A stretch of 51,637 bases of DNA from assembly GCA_905220665.1 (NCBI GenBank), contig CAJNAR010000054.1:1-51637 (forward strand), written 5' to 3'. Under the pieces are notes generated by a model, which worked only from the letters and a program-made list of their open reading frames with translations, was not told the DNA's origin and ran no database searches. Below, piece by piece: positions 22,668-33,651 of this stretch. Made by a program: the position numbers and the translations under genes. Origin of the DNA: Albugo candida. Its lineage: Eukaryota > Oomycota > Peronosporomycetes > Albuginales > Albuginaceae. Position 1 is the first letter of the stretch. Every line of letters begins with the position of its first letter.

Positions 22668-24928
22668 TTCACCAGTCGAAACTGATAACTAAACTACATA
22701 TCCGCACATTTTCAGCCATTTTTTTGTAATGTTCCTGCTGGCTACGGTATATATTGCAGTCTTTTGATTATGAGAAGCATACCAGTCGTATGTTCTTGTA
22801 CAACTTCCTGTGATCCAATGAAATAGTTCATTCATGAGTTTTAGTCTTATAGACACAGAACCAAAACAGAAAAGACGGTACTTCAATCTTAGAAAACTCA
22901 CGTGTTCGCACAAAAATATTGAATTAAACGTGATTGATTGCAAAAGTGTGCTTTTAATGCTATGGTTTAAATGCAGCAGAACATCCTATTCACCAGTCGA
23001 AACTGATAACTAAACTACATATCCGCACATTTTCAGCCATTTTTTTGTAATGTTCCTGCTGGCTATGGTATATATTGCAGTCTTTTGATTATGAGAAGCA
23101 TACCAGTCGTATGTTCTTGTACAACTTCCTGTGATCAAAAGAAATAGTTCATTCATGAGTTTTAGTCTTATAGACACAGAACCAAAACAGAAAAGACGGT
23201 ACTTCAATCTTAGAAAACTCACGTGTTCGCACAAAAATATTGAATTAAACGTGATTGATTGCAAAAGTGTGCTTTTAATGCTATGGTCGTAAATGCAGCA
23301 GAACATCCAATTCACCAGTCGAAACTGATAACTAAACTACATATCCGCACATTTTTAGCCATTTTTTTGTAAGATGTTCCTGCTGGCTAGGGTATCTATT
23401 GCAGTATTTTGATTCTGAGAAGCACACCAGTCGTATGTTCTTGTATAACTTCGTGTGATGAAAAAGAATAGTTTATTCATGAGTTGAAGCCTTATAGACA
23501 CAGAACCAAAACAGAAAAGACGGTACTTCAATCTTAGAAAACTCACGTGTTCGCACAAAAATATTGAATTAAACGTGATTGATTGCAAAAGTGTGCTTTT
23601 AATGCTATGGTCGTAAATGCAACAGTAAATCCAATTCACCAGTCGAAACTGATAACTAAACTACATATCCGCACATTTTTAGCCATTTTTTTGTAATGTT
23701 CCTGCTGGCTACGGTATATATTGCAGTCTTTTGATTCTGAGAAGCATACCAGTCGTATGTTCTTGTACAACTTCCTGTGATCAAAAGAAATAGTTCATTC
23801 ATGAGTTTTAGTCTTATAGACACAGAACCAAAACAGAAAAGACGGTACTTCAATCTTAGAAAACTCACGTGTTCGCACAAAAATATTGAATTAAACGTGA
23901 TTGATTGCAAAAGTGTGCTTTTAATGCTATGGTCGTAAATGCAGCAGAACATCCAATTCACCAGTCGAAACTGATAACTAAACTACATATCCGCACATTT
24001 TTAGCCATTTTTTTGTAAGATGTTCCTGCTGGCTAGGGTATCTATTGCAGTATTTTGATTCTGAGAAGCACACCAGTCGTATGTTCTTGTATAACTTCGT
24101 GTGATGAAAAAGAATAGTTTATTCATGAGTTGAAGCCTTATAGACACAGAACCAAAACAAAAAAGACGGTACTTCAATCTTAGAAAACTCACGTGTTCGC
24201 ACAAAAATAATGAATCAAACGTGATCGATTGCGAAAGTGGGCTTTTAATGTCATGGTCGTAAATGCAACAGTAAATCCAATTCACCAGTCGAAACTGATA
24301 ACTAAACTACACATCCGCACATTTTTAGCCACTTTTTTGTAAGATGTTCCTACTGGCTACGGTATGTATTGCAGTATTTTGATTCTGAGAAGCATACCAG
24401 TCGTATGCTCTTGTACAACTTCCTCTGATCAAAAGAAATAGTTCATTCATGAGTTTAAGCCTTATAGACACAGAACCAAAACAGAAAAGACGGTACTTCA
24501 ATCTTAGAAAACTCACGTGTTCGCACAAAAATATTGAATTAAACGTGATTGATTGCAAAAGTGTGCTTTTAATGCTATGGTCGTAAATGCAACAGTAAAT
24601 CCAATTCACCAGTCGAAACTGATAACTAAACTACATATCCGCACATTTTTAGCCATTTTTTTGTAAGATGTTCCTGCTGGCTACGGTATGTATTGCAGTA
24701 TTTTGATTCTGAGAAGCATACCAGTCGTATGCTCTTGTACAACTTCCTCTGATCAAAAGAAATAGTTCATTCATGAGTTTAAGCCTTATAGACACAGAAC
24801 CAAAACAGAAAAGACGGTACTTCAATCTTAGAAAACTCACGTGTTCGCACAAAAATATTGAATTAAACGTGATTGATTGCAAAAGTGTGCTTTTAATGCT
24901 ATGGTCGTAAATGCAACAGTAAATCCAA
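22668..24928 (+). repeat. HOR copy 4, truncated (7 monomers, 2261 bp)
   Basis: The copy begins with GATCCAATGAAAT (22812) and reaches the GGGCTTTTAATGTCATGG monomer (24237). It follows HOR copy 2 at an offset of 14,875 bp as far as about 24,605, then restarts at 24929. Confidence 0.8.
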
Positions 24929-27183
24929 TTCACCAGTCGAAACTGATAACTAAACTACATATCCGCACATTTTCAGCCATTTTTTTGTAATGTTCCTGCT
25001 GGCTACGGTATATATTGCAGTCTTTTGATTATGAGAAGCATACCAGTCGTATGTTCTTGTACAACTTCCTGTGATCCAATGAAATAGTTCATTCATGAGT
25101 TTTAGTCTTATAGACACAGAACCAAAACAGAAAAGACGGTACTTCAATCTTAGAAAACTCACGTGTTCGCACAAAAATATTGAATTAAACGTGATTGATT
25201 GCAAAAGTGTGCTTTTAATGCTATGGTTTAAATGCAGCAGAACATCCTATTCACCAGTCGAAACTGATAACTAAACTACATATCCGCACATTTTCAGCCA
25301 TTTTTTTGTAATGTTCCTGCTGGCTATGGTATATATTGCAGTCTTTTGATTATGAGAAGCATACCAGTCGTATGTTCTTGTACAACTTCCTGTGATCAAA
25401 AGAAATAGTTCATTCATGAGTTTTAGTCTTATAGACACAGAACCAAAACAGAAAAGACGGTACTTCAATCTTAGAAAACTCACGTGTTCGCACAAAAATA
25501 TTGAATTAAACGTGATTGATTGCAAAAGTGTGCTTTTAATGCTATGGTCGTAAATGCAGCAGAACATCCAATTCACCAGTCGAAACTGATAACTAAACTA
25601 CATATCCGCACATTTTTAGCCATTTTTTTGTAATGTTCCTGCTGGCTACGGTATATATTGCAGTATTTTGATTCTGAGAAGCATACCAGTCGTATGCTCT
25701 TGTACAACTTCCTCTGATCAAAAGAAATAGTTCATTCATGAGTTTAAGCCTTATAGACACAGAACCAAAACAGAAAAGACGGTACTTCAATCTTAGAAAA
25801 CTCACGTGTTCGCACAAAAATATTGAATTAAACGTGATTGATTGCAAAAGTGTGCTTTTAATGCTATGGTCGTAAATGCAACAGTAAATCCAATTCACCA
25901 GTCGAAACTGATAACTAAACTACATATCCGCACATTTTTAGCCATTTTTTTGTAATGTTCCTGCTGGCTACGGGTATCTATTGCAGTATTTTGATTCTGA
26001 GAAGCATACCAGTCGTATGTTCTTGTACAACTTCCTGTGATCCAAAGAAATAGTTCATTCATGAGTTTTAGTCTTATAGACACAGAACCAAAACAGAAAA
26101 GACGGTACTTCAATCTTAGAAAACTCACGTGTTCGCACAAAAATATTGAATTAAACGTGATTGATTGCAAAAGTGTGCTTTTAATGCTATGGTCGTAAAT
26201 GCAGCAGAACATCCAATTCACCAGTCGAAACTGATAACTAAACTACATATCCGCACATTTTTAGCCATTTTTTTGTAATGTTCCTGCTGGCTACGGTATA
26301 TATTGCAGTATTTTGATTCTGAGAAGCATACCAGTCGTATGCTCTTGTACAACATCCTCTGATCAAAAGAAATAGTTCATTCATGAGTTTAAGCCTGATA
26401 GACACAGAACCAAAACAGAAAAGACGGTACTTCAATCTTAGAAACTCACGTGTTCGCACAAAAATATTGAATTAAACGTGATTGATTGCAAAAGTGTGCT
26501 TTTAATGCTATGGTCGTAAATGCAACAGTAAATCCAATTCACCAGTCGAAACTGATAACTAAACTACATATCCGCACATTTTTAGCCATTTTTTTGTAAG
26601 ATGTTCCTGCTGGCTACGGTAGGTATTGCAGTCTTTTGATTCTGAGAAGCATACCAGTCGTATGCTCTTGTACAACTTCCTCTGATCAAAAGAAATAGTT
26701 CATTCATGAGTTTAGGCCTTATAGACACAGAACCAAAACAGAAAAGACGGTACTTCAATCTTAGAAAACTCACGTGGTTACACAAAAATAATGATTTGAA
26801 CGTGATTGATTGCAAAAGTGTGCTTTTAATGCTATGGTCGTAAATGCAACAGAACATCCAATTCACCAGTCGAAACTGATAACTAAACTACATATCCGCA
26901 CATTTCTAGCCTTTTTTGTAAGATGTTCCTGCTGGCTACGGTATGTATTGCAGTCTTTTGATTCTGAGAAGCATACCAGTCGTATGTTCTTGTACAACTT
27001 CCTGTGATCAAAAGAAATAGTTCATTCATGAGTTTTAGTCTTATAGACACAGAACCAAAACAGAAAAGACGGTACTTCAATCTTAGAAAACTCACGTGTT
27101 CGCACAAAAATATTGAATTAAACGTGATTGATTGCAAAAGTGTGCTTTTAATGCTATGGTCGTAAATGCAGCAGAACATCCAA
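24929..27183 (+). repeat. HOR copy 5, start only, then mixed monomers
   Basis: The first two monomers (24929-25571) repeat 22668-23310 at an offset of 2261 bp and share the rare GGCTATGGTATATATTGC variant (23061 and 25322). After 25572 the order no longer follows the HOR and monomer types are mixed up to the domain boundary. An extra G (CTACGGGTATC) occurs near 25971. Confidence 0.7.
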
Positions 27184-27503
27184 TTCACCAGTCGAAACTG
27201 ATAACTAAACTACATATCCGCACATTTTTAGCCATTTTTTTGTAAGATGTTCCTGCTGGCTAGGGTATCTATTGCAGTATTTTGATTCTGAGAAGCACAC
27301 CAGTCGTATGTTCTTGTATAACTTCGTGTGATGAAAAAGAATAGTTTATTCATGAGTTGAAGCCTTATAGACACAGAACCAAGAAAAGACGCTACTTCAA
27401 TCTTAGAAAACACACGTAGTCGCACAAAAATAATGAATCAAACGTGATCGATTTCGAAAGTGTGCTTTTAATGCTACGGTCGTAAATGCAGCAGAACATC
27501 CAA
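27184..27503 (+). repeat. Boundary chimeric monomer (left-to-right domain switch)
   Basis: The first two-thirds is the left-domain class (CTAGGGTATCTATTGC and TATAACTTCGTGTGATG). From about 27380 it switches to AAGAAAAGACGCTACTTC and CACACGTAGTCGC (27411), typical of the transition region. The switch coincides with a small indel in AGAACCAAGAAAAG. Confidence 0.75.
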
Positions 27504-29110
27504 TTCACCAGTCGAAACTGATAACTAAACTACAAATCCGCACATTTTTAGCCATTTTTTTGTAATGTTCCTGCTGGCTACGGTATATATTGCAGTATTT
27601 TGATTCTGAGAAGCATACCAGTCGTATGCTCTTGTACAACATCCTCTGATCAAAAGAAATAGTTCATTCATGAGTTTAAGCCTGATAGACACAGAACCAA
27701 AACAGAAAAGACGGTACTTCAATCTTAGAAACTCACGTGTTCGCACAAAAATATTGAATTAAACGTGATTGATTGCAAAAGTGTGCTTTTAATGCTATGG
27801 TCGTAAATGCAACAGTAAATCCAATTCACCAGTCGAAACTGATAACTAAACTACATATCCGCACATTTTTAGCCATTTTTTTGTAAGATGTTCCTGCTGC
27901 CTACGGTATATATTGCAGTCTTTTGATTCTGAGAAGCATACCAGTCGTATGCTCTTGTACAACTTCCTCTGATCAAAAGAAATAGTTCATTCATGAGTTT
28001 AGGCCTTATAGACACAGAACCAAAACAGAAAAGACGGTACTTCAATCTTAGAAAACTCACGTGGTTACACAAAAATAATGATTTGAACGTGATTGATTGC
28101 AAAAGTTTGCTTTTGATGCTATGGTCGTAAATGCAACAGTAAATCCAATTCACCAGTCGAAACTGATAACTAAACTACATATCCGCACATTTTTAGCCAT
28201 TTTTTTGTAATGTTCCTGCTGGCTACGGTATGTATTGCAGTATTTTGATTCTGAGAAGCATACCAGTCGTATGTTCTTGTACAACTTCCTGTGATCAAAA
28301 GAAATAGTTCATTCATGAGTTTTAGTCTTAAAGATACAGAACCAGAAAGAAAAGACGCTACTTCAATCTTAGAAAACACACGTAGTCGCACAAAAATAAT
28401 GAATTAAACGTGATCGATTGCAAAAAAGTGCTTTTAATGCTATGGTCGTAAATGCAACAGTAAATCCAATTCACCAGTCGAAACTGATAACTAAACTACA
28501 TATCCGCACATTTTTAGCCTTTTTTTTTAATGTTCCTGCTGGCTACGGTATGTATTGCAGCCTTTTGATTCTGAGAAGCATACCAGTCGTATGCTCTTGT
28601 ACAACTTCCTGTGATCAAAAGAAATAGTTCATTCATGAGTTTAAGTCTTATAGACACAGAACCAAAACAGAAAAGAGGCTACTCCAATCTTAGAGAACTC
28701 ACGTGTTCGCACAAAAATAATGAATTAAACGTGATCGATTGCGAAAGTGTGCTTTTAATGCTATGGTATAAATGCAGCAAAACATCCAATTCACCAGTCG
28801 AAACTGATAACTAAACTACATATGAGCCCATTTTTAGCCATTTTTTTGTAATGTTCCTGCTGGCTACGGTATGTATTGCAGTATTTTGATTCTGAGAAGC
28901 ATACCAGTCGTATGTTCTTGTACAACTTCGTGTGATCAAAAGAAATAGTTCATTCATGAGTTTTAGTCTTAAAGATACAGAACCAGAAAGAAAAGACGCT
29001 ACTTCAATCTTAGAAAACACACGTAGTCGCACAAAAATAATGAATCAAACGTGATCGATTGCAAAAAAGTGCTTTTAATGCTACGGTCGTAAATGCAGCA
29101 GAACATCCAA
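27504..29110 (+). repeat. 5-monomer HOR, first copy (about 1608 bp)
   Basis: Monomer starts are 27504, 27825, 28149, 28470 and 28790. The block recurs immediately downstream at a constant offset of 1608 bp. It carries the private CCTGCTGCCTACGG (about 27893) and two CACACGTAGTCG sites (28377, 29018). Confidence 0.9.
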
Positions 29111-30718
29111 TTCACCAGTCGAAACTGATAACTAAACTACACATCCGCACATTTTTAGCCATTTTTTTGTAATGTTCCTGCTGGCTACGGTATATATTGC
29201 AGTATTTTGATTCTGAGAAGCATACCAGTCGTATGCTCTTGTACAACATCCTCTGATCAAAAGAAATAGTTCATTCATGAGTTTAAGCCTGATAGACACA
29301 GAACCAAAACAGAAAAGACGGTACTTCAATCTTAGAAAACTCACGTGTTCGCACAAAAATATTGAATTAAACGTGATTGATTGCAAAAGTGTGCTTTTAA
29401 TGCTATGGTCGTAAATGCAACAGTAAATCCAATTCACCAGTCGAAACTGATAACTAAACTACATATCCGCACATTTTTAGCCATTTTTTTGTAAGATGTT
29501 CCTGCTGCCTACGGTATATATTGCAGTCTTTTGATTCTGAGAAGCATACCAGTCGTATGCTCTTGTACAACTTCCTCTGATCAAAAGAAATAGTTCATTC
29601 ATGAGTTTAGGCCTTATAGACACAGAACCAAAACAGAAAAGACGGTACTTCAATCTTAGAAAACTCACGTGGTTACACAAAAATAATGATTTGAACGTGA
29701 TTGATTGCAAAAGTTTGCTTTTGATGCTATGGTCGTAAATGCAACAGTAAATCCAATTCACCAGTCGAAACTGATAACTAAACTACATATCCGCACATTT
29801 TTAGCCATTTTTTTGTAATGTTCCTGCTGGCTACGGTATGTATTGCAGTATTTTGATTCTGAGAAGCATACCAGTCGTATGTTCTTGTACAACTTCGTGT
29901 GATCAAAAGAAATAGTTCATTCATGAGTTTTAGTCTTAAAGATACAGAACCAGAAAGAAAAGACGCTACTTCAATCTTAGAAAACACACGTAGTCGCACA
30001 AAAATAATGAATTAAACGTGATCGATTGCAAAAAAGTGCTTTTAATGCTATGGTCGTAAATGCAACAGTAAATCCAATTCACCAGTCGAAACTGATAACT
30101 AAACTACATATCCGCACATTTTTAGCCTTTTTTTTTAATGTTCCTGCTGGCTACGGTATGTATTGCAGCCTTTTGATTCTGAGAAGCATACCAGTCGTAT
30201 GCTCTTGTACAACTTCCTGTGATCAAAAGAAATAGTTCATTCATGAGTTTAAGTCTTATAGACACAGAACCAAAACAGAAAAGAGGCTACTCCAATCTTA
30301 GAGAACTCACGTGTTCGCACAAAAATAATGAATTAAACGTGATCGATTGCGAAAGTGTGCTTTTAATGCTATGGTATAAATGCAGCAAAACATCCAATTC
30401 ACCAGTCGAAACTGATAACTAAACTACATATGAGCCCATTTTTAGCCATTTTTTTGTAATGTTCCTGCTGGCTACGGTATGTATTGCAGTATTTTGATTC
30501 TGAGAAGCATACCAGTCGTATGTTCTTGTACAACTTCGTGTGATCAAAAGAAATAGTTCATTCATGAGTTTTAGTCTTAAAGATACAGAACCAGAAAGAA
30601 AAGACGCTACTTCAATCTTAGAAAACACACGTAGTCGCACAAAAATAATGAATCAAACGTGATCGATTGCAAAAAAGTGCTTTTAATGCTATGGTCGTAA
30701 ATGCAACAGTAAATCCAA
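29111..30718 (+). repeat. 5-monomer HOR, second copy (1608 bp)
   Basis: Monomer starts are 29111, 29433, 29757, 30078 and 30398. CCTGCTGCCTACGG recurs near 29501 and CACACGTAGTCG at 29985 and 30626. Differences from the first copy are few, for example AACTTCGTG for AACTTCCTG near 29891. Confidence 0.9.
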
Positions 30719-31042
30719 TTCACCAGTCGAAACTGATAACTAAACTACATATCCGCACATTTCTAGCCACTTTTTTGTAAGATGTTCCTGCTGGCTACGG
30801 TATGTATTGTAGTCTTTTGATTCTGAGAAGCATACCAGTCGTATGTTCTTGTACAACTTCCTTTGATCAAAAGAAATAGTTCATTCATGAGTTTAAGTCT
30901 TATAGACACAGAACCAAAACAGAAAAGAGGCTACTCCAATCTTAGAGAACTCACGTGTTCGCACAAAACTAATGAATTAAACGTGATCGATTGCGAAAGT
31001 GTGCTTTTAATGCTATGGTCGTAAATGCAACAGTAAATCCAA
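30719..31042 (+). repeat. Single full-length monomer linking 5-mer pair to right domain
   Basis: This 324-bp unit has TTTCTAGCCACTTTTTTG and GTAAGATG in its first half, as in the left domain. Its second half has AAAAGAGGCTACTCC and AAAACTAATG, as in the right domain. A substitution, ATTGTAGTC for ATTGCAGTC, is seen near 30806. Confidence 0.7.
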
Positions 31043-31294
31043 TTCACCAGTCGAAACTGCTAACTAAACTACATATGAGCACATTTTTAGCCATTTTTTT
31101 GTAATGTTCCTGCTGGCTACGGTATATATTTCAGCCTTTTGATTCTGAGAAGCTTACCAGTCGTATCTTCTTGTACAACTTCCTGTGATCGAAAGAAATA
31201 GTTCATTCATTCTCACAAAAATAATGAATTAAACGTGACTGATTGCAAATGTGTGCTTTTAATGCTATGGTCGTAAATGCAGCAGAACATCCAA
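31043..31294 (+). repeat. Short monomer (252 bp), first occurrence
   Basis: After GTTCATTCATTCT (about 31201) the unit jumps straight to CACAAAAATAATG, a net loss of 70 bp that removes the CACGTG region. Linked variants: AAGCTTACC, GTATCTTCTTG, GATCGAAAG and GTGACTGATTGCAAATGTG. Together they define a single-origin subfamily. Confidence 0.95.
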
Positions 31295-31614
31295 TTCACC
31301 AGTCGAAACTGATAACTAAACTACATATCCGCACATTTTTAGCCTTTTTTTTTAATGTTCCTGCTGGCTACGGTATATATTGCAGTCTTTTAATTCTGAG
31401 AAGCATACCAGTCGTATGCTCTTGTACAACTTCCTGTGATCAAAAGAAATAGTTCATTCATGAGTTTAAGTCTTATAGACACAGAACCAAAACAGAAAAG
31501 AGGCTACTCCAATCTTAGAGAACTCACGTGTTCGCACAAAACTAATGAATTAAACGTGATCGATTGCGAAAGTGTGCTTTTAATGCTATGGTTTAAATGC
31601 AGCAGAACATCCTA
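31295..31614 (+). repeat. 320-bp monomer, identical tandem pair (first)
   Basis: It looks identical over its length to the next unit (31615-31934). It carries GCCTTTTTTTTTAATG, AAAACTAATG and TTTAAATGCAGCAG. The unit at 32508-32827 appears to be the same sequence again. Confidence 0.85.
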
Positions 31615-31934
31615 TTCACCAGTCGAAACTGATAACTAAACTACATATCCGCACATTTTTAGCCTTTTTTTTTAATGTTCCTGCTGGCTACGGTATATAT
31701 TGCAGTCTTTTAATTCTGAGAAGCATACCAGTCGTATGCTCTTGTACAACTTCCTGTGATCAAAAGAAATAGTTCATTCATGAGTTTAAGTCTTATAGAC
31801 ACAGAACCAAAACAGAAAAGAGGCTACTCCAATCTTAGAGAACTCACGTGTTCGCACAAAACTAATGAATTAAACGTGATCGATTGCGAAAGTGTGCTTT
31901 TAATGCTATGGTTTAAATGCAGCAGAACATCCTA
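31615..31934 (+). repeat. 320-bp monomer, identical tandem pair (second)
   Basis: By eye an exact neighbour copy of 31295-31614. Single-monomer tandem identity is unusual in this window, where nearest relatives are normally several units away. Confidence 0.85.
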
Positions 31935-32186
31935 TTCACCAGTCGAAACTGATAACTAAACTACATATGAGCCCATTTTTAGCCATTTTTTTGTAATGTT
32001 CCTGCTGGCTACGGTATATATTTCAGCCTTTTGATTCTGAGAAGCTTACCAGTCGTATCTTCTTGTACAACTTCGTGTGATCGAAAGAAATAGTTCATTC
32101 ATTCTCACAAAAATAATGAATTAAACGTGACTGATTGCAAATGTGTGCTTTTAATGCTATGGTCGTAAATGCAGCAGAACATCCAA
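31935..32186 (+). repeat. Short monomer (252 bp)
   Basis: This unit starts the second copy of a short-full-full triplet (31043-31934, then 31935-32827). It shares the rare ATATTTCAGCC with the units at 31043 and 33148, and has CATATGAGCCCAT at its start. Confidence 0.93.
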
Positions 32187-32827
32187 TTCACCAGTCGAAA
32201 CTGATAACTAAACTACATATCCGCACATTTTTAGCCTTTTTTTTGTAAGGTTCCTGCTGGCTACGGTATGTATTGCAGTATTTTGATTCTGAGAAGCATA
32301 CCAGTCTTATGTTCTTGTACAACTTCCTGTGATCAAAAGAAATAGTTCATTCATGAGTTTAAGTCTTATAGACACAGAACCAAAACAGAAAAGAGGCTAC
32401 TCCAATCTTAGAGAACTCACGTGTTCGCACAAAACTAATGAATTAAACGTGATCGATTGCGAAAGTGTGCTTTTAATGCTATGGTTTAAATGCAGCAGAA
32501 CATCCAATTCACCAGTCGAAACTGATAACTAAACTACATATCCGCACATTTTTAGCCTTTTTTTTTAATGTTCCTGCTGGCTACGGTATATATTGCAGTC
32601 TTTTAATTCTGAGAAGCATACCAGTCGTATGCTCTTGTACAACTTCCTGTGATCAAAAGAAATAGTTCATTCATGAGTTTAAGTCTTATAGACACAGAAC
32701 CAAAACAGAAAAGAGGCTACTCCAATCTTAGAGAACTCACGTGTTCGCACAAAACTAATGAATTAAACGTGATCGATTGCGAAAGTGTGCTTTTAATGCT
32801 ATGGTTTAAATGCAGCAGAACATCCTA
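31935..32827 (+). repeat. Second copy of short-full-full triplet
   Basis: Units of 252, 321 and 320 bp repeat the 252, 320, 320 order of 31043-31934 at an offset of about 892 bp. The middle unit differs (GTAAGGTTCC and CAGTCTTATG near 32250-32310). Confidence 0.75.
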
Positions 32828-33147
32828 TTCACCAGTCGAAACTGATAACTAAACTACATATCCGCACATTTTTAGCCTTTTTTTTTAATGTTCCTGCTGG
32901 CTATGGTATATATTGCAGTCTTTTAATTCTGAGAAGCATACCAGTCGTATGCTCTTGTACAACTTCCTGTGATCAAAAGAAATAGTTCATTCATGAGTTT
33001 TAGTCTTAAAGACACAGAACCAGAAAGAAAAGACGCTACTTCAATCTTAGAAAACACACGTAGTCGCACAAAAATAATGAATTAAACGTGATCGATTTCG
33101 AAAGTGTGCTTTTAATGCTACGGTCGTAAATGCAGCAGAACATCCAA

Positions 33148-33399
33148 TTCACCAGTCGAAACTGATAACTAAACTACACATCCGCACATTTTTAGCCATT
33201 TTTTTGTAATGTTCCTGCTGGCTACGGTATATATTTCAGCCTTTTGATTCTGAGAAGCTTACCAGTCGTATCTTCTTGTACAACTTCCTGTGATCGAAAG
33301 AAATAGTTCATTCATTCTCACAAAAATAATGAATTAAACGTGACTGATTGCAAATGTGTGCTTTTAATGCTATGGTCGTAAATGCAGCAGAACATCCAA
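33148..33399 (+). repeat. Short monomer (252 bp), first of adjacent pair
   Basis: It carries AAGCTTACC, TATCTTCTTG and the 70-bp loss. It is immediately followed by another short unit, the only back-to-back pair in the window. Confidence 0.93.
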
Positions 33400-33651
33400 T
33401 TCACCAGTCGAAACTGATAACTAAACTACATATCCGCACATTTTTAGCCATTTTTTTGTAATGTTCCTGCTGGCTACGGTATGTATTGCAGCCTTTTGAT
33501 TCTGAGAAGCTTACCAGTCGTATCTTCTTGTACAACTTCCTGTGATCGAAAGAAATAGTTCATTCATTCTCACAAAAATAATGAATTAAACGTGACTGAT
33601 TGCAAATGTGTGCTTTTAATGCTATGGTCGTAAATGCAGCAGAACATCCAA
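33400..33651 (+). repeat. Short monomer (252 bp), second of adjacent pair
   Basis: Same deletion and linked variants as its neighbour, but with ATGTATTGCAGCC instead of ATATATTTCAGCC. The pair is therefore not simply an exact tandem copy. Confidence 0.93.

Larger units (their letters stand above)
1..27375 (+). repeat. Left array domain: full-length monomers with about 20-mer HOR
   Basis: Monomers start at 101, 422, 746, 1069, 1388, 1710, 2030, 2353, 2675, 2997, 3312, 3618, 3930, 4254, 4577, 4899, 5218, 5542, 5864, 6186, 6507, 6830, 7151, 7473, 7794, 8114, 8436, 8760, 9082, 9406, 9730, 10052, 10374, 10698, 11021, 11343, 11665, 11989, 12310, 12632, 12954, 13277, 13600, 13922, 14243, 14565, 14887, 15210, 15531, 15853, 16177, 16534, 16858, 17182, 17504, 17826, 18150, 18473, 18795, 19116, 19440, 19763, 20085, 20409, 20733, 21057, 21379, 21700, 22024, 22347, 22668, 22989, 23311, 23635, 23957, 24281, 24605, 24929, 25250, 25572, 25894, 26217, 26538, 26862, 27184. 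Mean period is about 322.4 bp. Typical diagnostic sites are GATTGATTGCAAAAG and AAAAGACGGTACTTC. A second class carries TATAACTTCGTGTGATG. The 70-bp-deleted monomer of the right domain is absent here. Confidence 0.9.
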
